From assembly GCF_020216065.1 (NCBI RefSeq), contig NZ_JAIWNA010000001.1:632505-696504 (forward strand): a DNA stretch of 64,000 nt, in the 5' to 3' direction. The position numbers were made by a program, and so were the translations under genes. Within the stretch, counting starts at the first letter, position 1; each line of letters starts with the position of its first letter. This document shows positions 58,551 to 64,000 of the stretch, in pieces. This DNA comes from Nocardia rosealba. Its GTDB lineage: Bacteria > Actinomycetota > Actinomycetes > Mycobacteriales > Mycobacteriaceae. The notes under the pieces were generated by a model. It had not been told where the DNA came from. It saw only the letters and a list, made by a program, of their open reading frames with translations, and did no database searches.

Positions 58551-59879
58551 TCAGCGGATGCCGGGAGTGCGCGGGTCGGGGCCGACGCAGCCGAGCACCA
58601 CGCACCCCGGCGGGGTGTCGGCGAACGGGGCTTTCGGTGTCTCGCCGAGACATTCGACGAAACCGCAGCCCGGATAGGCGTAGGGGCCGAGGCCGAAGGT
58701 GCCGAACACCGGATCGGGCCGAGCGATCATCGGATCGGTGACACTCACGTCCGGCTTCTCCCGATACGGTCCCGGATCCGGCACCGCGACATCGCGGAAC
58801 GACGAGACCAGCCTGCGCATCACGTCATGGGTGTAGGTCGTCGAGATGCCGGGGGTGGCGACGCCGGTCCAGTTCAGCACCAGCCCGAGGCTCGGCACGA
58901 TGTAACTGTCGTTGCGCAGCATTCCCGACATCTTCACGGCATCGTCGGGCAGGCCGGGAAATTCGAGGCGGCAGGGCGCGCCGTTGACGACGAAGAGGAA
59001 GCCGTAACAGGGCATGGCCCGCGACGGCGACAACGCCTCGCGCAGGTAGGCGTCCGAGATCACCTGCTGCTCGTTCCATCGGCCCCGGTTGCCCACGAGC
59101 AGACCGAGTTTCGCGAAGTCGTCCGGCGGGAGCAGCAGATGCGCGTGACCGTAGGTGTTTCCGGCGCGATCGCGGGCCCAGTAGTAGTCGGTGCGTTCGA
59201 TGCCCAACGGGTCGAACAGCTTTCGCTGGGCGAAGTCCTGGAAGTCCTCGCCGACGGCCTGCGCGATGACGTAGACGAGCAGGTCGACAGCGCGCTGGCT
59301 GTAGCGGAACTGGGTGCCCTGTGGGCGTTCGATCGGCATCGCGAGCGCCTGGGCGACGACGTTCGGGTCCAGCTGGGCCAGCCCGGTCGCGCCCTCGGCG
59401 GCGATCGCCACCTCCATCCCGGAGGATTCGGTGAGCAGATTGCGCACGGTGATCGCCCGGTGCCCCTCGTCGCCGAGTTCCTCGGGCAGGTAGCGGCCGA
59501 TGGGCGCGTCGACGTCGAGCCTGCCCTCGTCGACCGCCGCGCCCGCGATCAGCGCGACGACGCTCTTGGTCCCGCTCCACAGATTCCACGGCACCCCACC
59601 GGATTCGGCGTTGCGTGGGCCTGCGGCCACCAGGCAGTTGTTGCGGTAGAGCTGGATGTTGAAGCGGGTGGGGTCGACGGCCAGGCGCATGGCCTCGGCG
59701 ACCCGATCGGGGTCGAGGGCGACCTCGGCGGGAGAGGCCGCCTGCGGTGTGCGTCCGGTGCTGACCTCGCAGTGCCGCGCGGCCGGTGGGTCGGCCGCCG
59801 CGACGGGCAGCAGTGCCGCCGAGGTCAGCGACAATGCGGTAACCGCAATCGACGCACCGTATTTCAGGAACCCACGCAC
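58551..59879 (-). CDS. Secreted serine hydrolase, beta-lactamase/class C family
   Basis: The 442-residue exported protein has an N-terminal signal segment (ASIAVTALSLTSAALLPVAAA, cleavage after AAA at about residue 29). A beta-lactamase-like domain contains the active-site SGTK (SxxK) in NLWSGTKSVVALIAG, then YSQ in place of the YxN motif. Such proteins are esterases, D-aminopeptidases or penicillin-binding-type enzymes rather than true lactamases. The GTG at 59879 behind GGAGG is chosen. It lies 62 bases downstream of the lipoprotein gene on the same strand. Confidence 0.8.
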   Translation of the reverse strand: MRGFLKYGASIAVTALSLTSAALLPVAAADPPAARHCEVSTGRTPQAASPAEVALDPDRVAEAMRLAVDPTRFNIQLYRNNCLVAAGPRNAESGGVPWNLWSGTKSVVALIAGAAVDEGRLDVDAPIGRYLPEELGDEGHRAITVRNLLTESSGMEVAIAAEGATGLAQLDPNVVAQALAMPIERPQGTQFRYSQRAVDLLVYVIAQAVGEDFQDFAQRKLFDPLGIERTDYYWARDRAGNTYGHAHLLLPPDDFAKLGLLVGNRGRWNEQQVISDAYLREALSPSRAMPCYGFLFVVNGAPCRLEFPGLPDDAVKMSGMLRNDSYIVPSLGLVLNWTGVATPGISTTYTHDVMRRLVSSFRDVAVPDPGPYREKPDVSVTDPMIARPDPVFGTFGLGPYAYPGCGFVECLGETPKAPFADTPPGCVVLGCVGPDPRTPGIR

Positions 59880-59941
59880 GCAATCCTCCGATGGCTGGTC
59901 TCGGAGTGGCAATCGCGAACGGTGATGTTCCTGTTACGTGC

Positions 59942-60457
59942 CTAGCGACCGTAGGGCTTGCAGACCTCGATCGCCGCATCCTTGGACGCGTTGAACTGAT
60001 CGATCACACCGTTGAGTTCGTCGGTGGGCGCCCGGCGCTCGAGGGTGTCGGCGAGCAGGTTGGTCTTGTCGCGGTAGGTGCGCAGCGGGTCGGCCAGCTC
60101 GGCGATGACATCCGTTGTGACCTTGCGATCGACGTCCTTGGCATTGTTGCGCAGCACCGGAACCGCCTCGTTGGCCTTGGTGTCGGTGTCGGGGGCCCGG
60201 TTGTTGCTCGCCTCGATATAGGCATTGAACGAGGCGACCGAGCTCTTGTTGGCCGCGCGCAGTCCGTCGCAGGCCGAGTCGTTGGCCGCCTTCACCTTCG
60301 CGGTGGAGGAGGCCGCGACTTCGGAGGTGTAGGAGGCGAGATCGGTGAGGTTGGCCTCGGCGGTACCGGGTACCTGATTGGTGCAGGCGGCCAGCGTGAG
60401 CGCGCCCGCTACGACAACCAGCGCGGTGCCGAGCCCCATTCGTTCCCGTACCAGCAC
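59942..60457 (-). CDS. Lipoprotein of unknown function
   Basis: The 171-residue protein has a lipoprotein signal (GTALVVVAGALTLAAC, Cys near residue 25) and a helical mature part with many Asn, Ala and Lys. The pair of Cys in SACDGLRAANKSS and IEVCKPYGR could form a disulfide. No family is recognised. The GTG at 60457 has GGAGGAGAGAC upstream. It lies between the serine hydrolase and the DUF305 gene, all leftward. Confidence 0.6.
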   Translation of the reverse strand: MLVRERMGLGTALVVVAGALTLAACTNQVPGTAEANLTDLASYTSEVAASSTAKVKAANDSACDGLRAANKSSVASFNAYIEASNNRAPDTDTKANEAVPVLRNNAKDVDRKVTTDVIAELADPLRTYRDKTNLLADTLERRAPTDELNGVIDQFNASKDAAIEVCKPYGR

Positions 60458-60575
60458 CTGTCTCTCCTCCCTCGCCGGAGCGTCGGTCACCGTCGCGGTG
60501 GCCGAACACATCGACCGTACTGGCTTCGGGACGATCAGGTGGCGCCACGCCGGTCCGGCGCGGCGCCACCTCGGG

Positions 60576-61172
60576 TCAGCCCTGTCCGAGCATGCCGCGC
60601 ATGGTCGCGATCTCACCCTCCTGATCGGCGACGATCTTGGTGGCGAGCTGCTTTGCCTCCGGGTTGGTTCCCTCTGCCAGCTCGGTCTGGGCCATGGCGA
60701 CCGCGCCCTGGTGGTGCTCGATCATCATCTGCAGCCACTGCCGGTCGAACTCGGCGCCGTTCGCCGCTTCCAGCGCGCTCATCTGTTCCTCGGTCATCAT
60801 GCCCGGCATGCCGTGGCCGCCGTGGCCCTCGGCGCTCGGTGCGGGCTTGCCGAAGCTGGTCAGCAGGTCGGTGATCTGGCGCATCTCCGGTGCCTGCGCC
60901 TGCTCGATCTGGGCGGCCAGCGCGATGAGCTGCTGGTTCTGGGTCCGGCTCGGCACCATCTTCGACATCTCGACCGCCTGCGCGTGATGCGGGTACATCA
61001 TCTGCAGGAACGTCACATCGGCGTCGTCGAAGTCGGTGCGGGCCGTGGCGCTCGTCGTGCTCGCCGTCGTCGTCGAGGAGTGCTCGGTGGTGTGCGTGGT
61101 CGAGTCGTCGCCGCACCCGGCGGCGACCACCGCGACAGCGGCGAGGGCGAGAACGGTACGGGTGATGGACAT
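60576..61172 (-). CDS. DUF305 family lipoprotein, metal-related
   Basis: The 198-residue exported protein has a lipoprotein signal with lipobox VAAGC, a Thr/Ser-rich linker and a DUF305 (ferritin-like) domain. The domain has two characteristic HH motifs: MMYPHHAQAVEMSKM and MMIEHHQGAVAMAQ. A Met/His-rich loop (EGHGGHGMPGMM) suggests copper binding. DUF305 proteins often sit beside DUF6153 genes and copper transporters. Here a DUF6153 gene lies 60 bases upstream on the same strand. Confidence 0.88.
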   Translation of the reverse strand: MSITRTVLALAAVAVVAAGCGDDSTTHTTEHSSTTTASTTSATARTDFDDADVTFLQMMYPHHAQAVEMSKMVPSRTQNQQLIALAAQIEQAQAPEMRQITDLLTSFGKPAPSAEGHGGHGMPGMMTEEQMSALEAANGAEFDRQWLQMMIEHHQGAVAMAQTELAEGTNPEAKQLATKIVADQEGEIATMRGMLGQG

Positions 61173-61232
61173 GGGTGATCCTCCTGGGATTCGGGTGTGG
61201 GGTGTCGGACAGGGGCCGCGTGGGCGGACCTG

Positions 61233-61655
61233 TCAGATCCGCAGAATCGCCAGTTGGGATAGGGAGAGGACGGTCCAGGGAGGTGGCCGTTCGCGTCTGC
61301 CGCGCCAAGTTCTGCGGGCCCGGCGAATGGCGTCGGCGTCCTCGGTGAGCCTGGTCAGCAGCATCCAGCCGAGCACGATGGCCAAGGCGACGAGGATGAA
61401 CACGCAACCGTGGACGGCCGCGTGTTCGGTGCATCCGCCGCTGCCGCAGCCGTGGTCCTTCGTCGAGTCGCTCTGCGCCGGTACCGCTTCGACAGCCGGA
61501 CCGACGGCTGTGTGGGCGGCGTTTCCGTGCGCGTGAGCGGAGGTGTCGTGTGCGGAGGTGACGAATACCGCCGAGTGCATGGCGACGATTCCGGCCAGCA
61601 GCAGCACGACGGCGAAGGCCCTCGCGAGGCGCGCGTACGACAGCTGGACGGTCAC
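61233..61655 (-). CDS. DUF6153-like membrane protein with His/Cys-rich loop
   Basis: The 140-residue protein has two hydrophobic segments (AFAVVLLLAGIVAMHSAVFV and GCVFILVALAIVLGWMLL). The extracellular loop between them is rich in His and Cys (HDTSAHAHGNAAHTAV, DHGCGSGGCTEHAAVHGC). Such a loop is a likely metal site. GTG start at 61655. It forms a pair with the DUF305 gene and a palindrome upstream may control them. Confidence 0.75.
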   Translation of the reverse strand: MTVQLSYARLARAFAVVLLLAGIVAMHSAVFVTSAHDTSAHAHGNAAHTAVGPAVEAVPAQSDSTKDHGCGSGGCTEHAAVHGCVFILVALAIVLGWMLLTRLTEDADAIRRARRTWRGRRERPPPWTVLSLSQLAILRI

Positions 61656-61693
61656 GGCGACGAGTCTAACCAGTGCTCAGGGGCTCCACGCAA

Positions 61694-61714
61694 TACCCGC
61701 ACGCGGTAGGGGTA
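61694..61714 (-). promoter_or_regulatory. Possible copper-responsive (CsoR-type) palindrome
   Basis: TACCC and GGGTA form an inverted repeat with an 11-base spacer, about 40 bases upstream of the DUF6153-like gene. CsoR-like operators are GC-rich palindromes flanked by TA-CCC/GGG-TA arms, so the layout is compatible with one. The match is weak and not demonstrated. Confidence 0.35.
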
Positions 61715-61717
61715 GAA

Positions 61718-62296
61718 CTAGTCGTTCGCGACGTCGACGACGAGGCGCGGTGGATCGGAGAGGGTGCTTACGGTGAAACCGGGACGGTCGGCGTCGAGCC
61801 CGATGAACGACTGGGTGACGCCTTCATAGACCACCGACTTGTAGACGCCGGTGATGCGCGGCGTACTTGGATCGGTGACCGGGTCGGGCCCGGCGAACGG
61901 GGGAACGGGGGAGTCGAACGGGTAGGCCGAACCGAGGATGCGCACTTCCAGGATCGAGCTGCCCGCCACGTTCACGGCCTTGCCGCTGGCATCCTGCACG
62001 GCGTTGTCGGTGTAGGCCACCTGCCAGCCGGGGGTACCGGTGCCGCCGAGGGTGTAGACGACGCGGTCGTAGCCGGGGTGGTGGCCGAGGCGCACGTCGG
62101 TGACGGTGAGTGCGGCGCCGTCGCTCGCCTCGCCCGACTTCGCGTCGTTGTCGCGCGGACCGGTGGCGTCGGCGAATGTGCTCGCGGTGCTCGTTGTCGT
62201 CGTCGGGGGCGTCGCGGCGGGCGCGTCGTCGGAACCGCAGCTCGGCAGGACCAGAGCCGCGGCGGCGATCAGCACGAACACGGGGGCGTTGCGCAT
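61718..62296 (-). CDS. Lipoprotein with AMIN-like domain
   Basis: The 192-residue exported protein has a lipoprotein signal (VFVLIAAAALVLPSC, lipobox LPSC) followed by a Thr/Ser linker and an AMIN-like beta-sandwich domain (VTDVRLGHHPGYDRVVYTLGGTG through LSDPPRLVVDVAND). Such domains are found in cell-wall-associated proteins. Substrate and function are unknown. It lies upstream of the DUF6153 gene in the same direction. Confidence 0.75.
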   Translation of the reverse strand: MRNAPVFVLIAAAALVLPSCGSDDAPAATPPTTTTSTASTFADATGPRDNDAKSGEASDGAALTVTDVRLGHHPGYDRVVYTLGGTGTPGWQVAYTDNAVQDASGKAVNVAGSSILEVRILGSAYPFDSPVPPFAGPDPVTDPSTPRITGVYKSVVYEGVTQSFIGLDADRPGFTVSTLSDPPRLVVDVAND

Positions 62297-62527
62297 GTGA
62301 CCGATGGTACTCAGGTGAACTCGAGGGGTGCGGGAATCACCCGGGCGCGTGTCCAGGCTGTGAGTTTGCTGGGCGCGTGCACCGCGGGATCAGCGCGGTC
62401 GGCCCGCATCGCTGTAACCCGTTCGCCGTCAGTCTTTTCCATGCTCGGTACGCATATGTGGGCGTCGGTTCCGATGTGCGGCAGGGGCGGATGTGACGAT
62501 GGGGCAACGATCTAGCACACTTGTCGC
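62297..62527. other. Intergenic region between the AMIN-like and RlmG genes
   Basis: A 231-base divergent region with no gene supported. Small antisense-like frames run through it without recognisable products. It must contain the promoters of both flanking genes; no operator stands out. Confidence 0.35.
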
Positions 62528-63676
62528 GTGGACAGTGTCGAGGACGTATTCACCCGGCTGCGCCGGTATCCGGACGTGGAGGCGCCGAACCTCTATGCCG
62601 TCGACGCCGCGGATCGGTTGATTCTCGATACCGCCGCCGACGCGCTCGCGGCTGCGGGCAGCGGCGAGGTGGCGGTGATCGGCGACGCCTACGGCGCGCT
62701 GACCCTCGGGGCCGCGGTAAGGCACGGACACACCGGCATCCGGGTGCACCAGGACCTGCTCACCGGCGAACTCGCGCTGGCAGGCAACGCCAAGAACCTC
62801 GGCCTCGCCGACCGTTTCACCGTGCACGGCCTCGACGCGGACCTGCTCACCGGTGCCCGCGTGGTCGTGATGCGGTTGCCGAAAATGCTCGCCGGGCTCG
62901 CCGAGATCGCCGAGGCCATCGCCCGCTACGCCGCCGACGACGTCGTCGTCTACGCCGGTGGCCGCGACAAATACCTCACCCCGACCATGAACGAGGTGTT
63001 CGCCGAAACGTTCCGTCAGGTGCGGGCGGGCCGGGGCAGGCAGAAGTCGCGGGTGCTCGTCGTCAGCGAACCGCTACCCGTCGGCGAACCACGATTCCCG
63101 GTGCGCGAGAACATCATCGAGATCGACGGTGACGTGGTCGCCTACGGTGCCGCGTTCTCCGGCCCACGCCTCGACATCGGTACCCGGTTCCTGCTCGAAC
63201 ACCTGGACCGGATGAAGCCCGACGCCCGCGAGGCCATCGACCTCGGTTGCGGCACCGGCATTCTCGCGGTGGCCCTGGCCAAGTCGCGCCCACGTATCCG
63301 GGTGGTCGGCACCGATCAGTCCTGTGCCGCCGTCGCCTCGGCCCGGGCGACCGCCGCCGCCAACGGGGTCGACGACCGCGTCACGGTGGTGCGCGACGAC
63401 GCCATGTCCTCGGCCGCCGACAACAGTGCCGATCTGGTGCTGTGCAATCCGCCGTTCCATGTGGGCGCGGCCGTGCACACCGGTTCGGCCATCAAGATGT
63501 TCGCCGAGACCGGCCGGGTGCTCCGCCCGGGGGGCGAGCTGTGGACCGTGTACAACTCGCACCTGAACTATCGGGGTGTGGTGGAACGGATGGTCGGGCG
63601 GACCGACGTGATCGACCGGAACCAGAAATTCACGGTGACGCGGTCTGTCCGTGGCCTGCGCGACGTACAACGATAG
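62528..63676 (+). CDS. rlmG: Class I SAM-dependent methyltransferase, RlmG/RsmC type (23S or 16S rRNA guanine N2)
   Basis: The 382-residue protein has an N-terminal methyltransferase-like domain (AVDAADRLILDTAADALA through VYAGGRDKYLTPTM) and a catalytic C-terminal domain with SAM motif AIDLGCGTGILAVAL and the N2-guanine motif LCNPPFHVGA. RlmG and RsmC methylate guanines in the large and small rRNA. The two-domain layout fits RlmG; the exact target is not certain from the sequence. The GTG at 62528 is used. Confidence 0.8.
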   Translation: MDSVEDVFTRLRRYPDVEAPNLYAVDAADRLILDTAADALAAAGSGEVAVIGDAYGALTLGAAVRHGHTGIRVHQDLLTGELALAGNAKNLGLADRFTVHGLDADLLTGARVVVMRLPKMLAGLAEIAEAIARYAADDVVVYAGGRDKYLTPTMNEVFAETFRQVRAGRGRQKSRVLVVSEPLPVGEPRFPVRENIIEIDGDVVAYGAAFSGPRLDIGTRFLLEHLDRMKPDAREAIDLGCGTGILAVALAKSRPRIRVVGTDQSCAAVASARATAAANGVDDRVTVVRDDAMSSAADNSADLVLCNPPFHVGAAVHTGSAIKMFAETGRVLRPGGELWTVYNSHLNYRGVVERMVGRTDVIDRNQKFTVTRSVRGLRDVQR

Positions 63677-63744
63677 GGGCGCTCCGACGGGGTAGAGTCC
63701 GATTTGTCCGAACGGACGGTGGTGCGATCAGTGCTTGCGCCGCC

Positions 63745-63772
63745 GGGAACTTTGTCCGTTCGCGACACGTTG
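63745..63772 (+). promoter_or_regulatory. ECF sigma-type promoter (SigE/SigH-like) upstream of the Bax-inhibitor gene
   Basis: GGGAAC (63745-63750) and GTTG (63769-63772) with 18 bases between GGAAC and GTTG match the mycobacterial SigE/SigH consensus GGAAC-N18-GTTG. The gene start is 53 bases downstream of the -10 element. The motif is short, so chance matches occur. Confidence 0.4.
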
Positions 63773-63824
63773 AACAGGGCAGTTGGAGCTGTACGACGTT
63801 TCATCACTCCAGGAAAGGCGCACG

Positions 63825-64000
63825 GTGCGTACCTCATCGAATCCGGTGTTCAAGAACTTACCTCGCCAAGAGGGAGTCGGCGGTTACGCGAACTTCGGTT
63901 CGGGCGTGACCGGCGCAGGCCAGCTGGGCAACCAGTACGGCGAATACGGTCAGCAGTACGGGCAGCAGTACCAGCAGGCGCCCGCCACCCGTGCCATGAC
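63825..64000 (+). CDS. Bax inhibitor-1/YccA family protein, 5' part (cut by window end)
   Basis: Only the first ~58 codons are present. The N-terminus (VRTSSNPVFKNLPRQEGVGGYANFG) resembles the start of actinobacterial Bax inhibitor-1/YccA-like membrane proteins, followed by a Gln/Tyr/Gly-rich stretch (repeats of YGQQ) before the membrane region, which lies beyond the window. The GTG at 63825 has AGGAAAGG upstream. An ECF-type promoter precedes it. Confidence 0.65.
   Translation, partial: MRTSSNPVFKNLPRQEGVGGYANFGSGVTGAGQLGNQYGEYGQQYGQQYQQAPATRAM

Overview
The window comes from a high-GC actinomycete of the mycolic-acid group, most likely Nocardia or a close relative. It has an ergothioneine cluster, a SigK/RskA/MPT83-type locus and many GTG starts. 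It also shares gene order with the Mycobacterium tuberculosis interval pks16-pth-rplY...prs-glmU-Rv1019-mfd-mazG-lpqU-eno-divIC-DUF501-ppx2; that comparison is from memory, not from an alignment. The first ~80 bases are only G/C homopolymer runs and look like an assembly edge.

Layout. 0.3-3.3 kb: rplY, pth and a convergent fatty acyl-AMP ligase. 3.4-9.3 kb: ergothioneine genes, with a divergent EgtE-like C-S lyase and an overlapping egtA-egtB-egtC-egtD operon. 9.3-13.6 kb: three small genes, prs and glmU (overlapping) and tRNA-Gln. 13.9-20.4 kb: two TetR regulators (one of the gamma-butyrolactone receptor type), mfd and mazG. 20.6-34.5 kb: an accessory block inserted into the conserved backbone. 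34.6-38.8 kb: backbone again (lpqU, eno, divIC, DUF501, ppx). 38.8-42.5 kb: a SigK regulon locus. 42.6-47.5 kb: an oxidation operon (SDR, ferritin-like diiron protein, NAD(P)-domain protein, flavin monooxygenase) with a divergent TetR. 47.6-53.1 kb: accessory genes, a frameshifted gene, a relic of a restriction specificity subunit, and tRNA-Leu(UAA). 53.2-64 kb: transporters, small membrane and secreted proteins, a GntR regulator, a DUF305/DUF6153 pair, an RlmG-type methyltransferase, and the start of a Bax-inhibitor-1 family gene cut by the window end.

The most interesting system is at 21.7-33.3 kb. A leftward five-gene operon encodes a VioC/AsnO-type Fe(II)/2-oxoglutarate hydroxylase, SbnB-like and SbnA-like 2,3-diaminopropionate enzymes, an SbnH-like PLP decarboxylase and a MATE exporter. 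It diverges from a rightward operon for an oligopeptide/nickel-type ABC importer whose second permease and both ATPases are fused into one ~910-residue protein. The divergent promoter region holds one near-consensus and one weaker IdeR/DmdR-type iron box, one facing each operon. I read this as an iron-controlled make-export-reimport system for a small diaminopropionate-derived chelator. No NRPS or NIS synthetase is encoded nearby, so the product is unknown.

The second notable region is the SigK locus. Two promoters of the same architecture (CCATCC, 15 bases, CCGAAATC) precede the MPT83-like fasciclin gene and sigK-rskA-molybdopterin oxidoreductase, so the regulon and its regulator sit together here.
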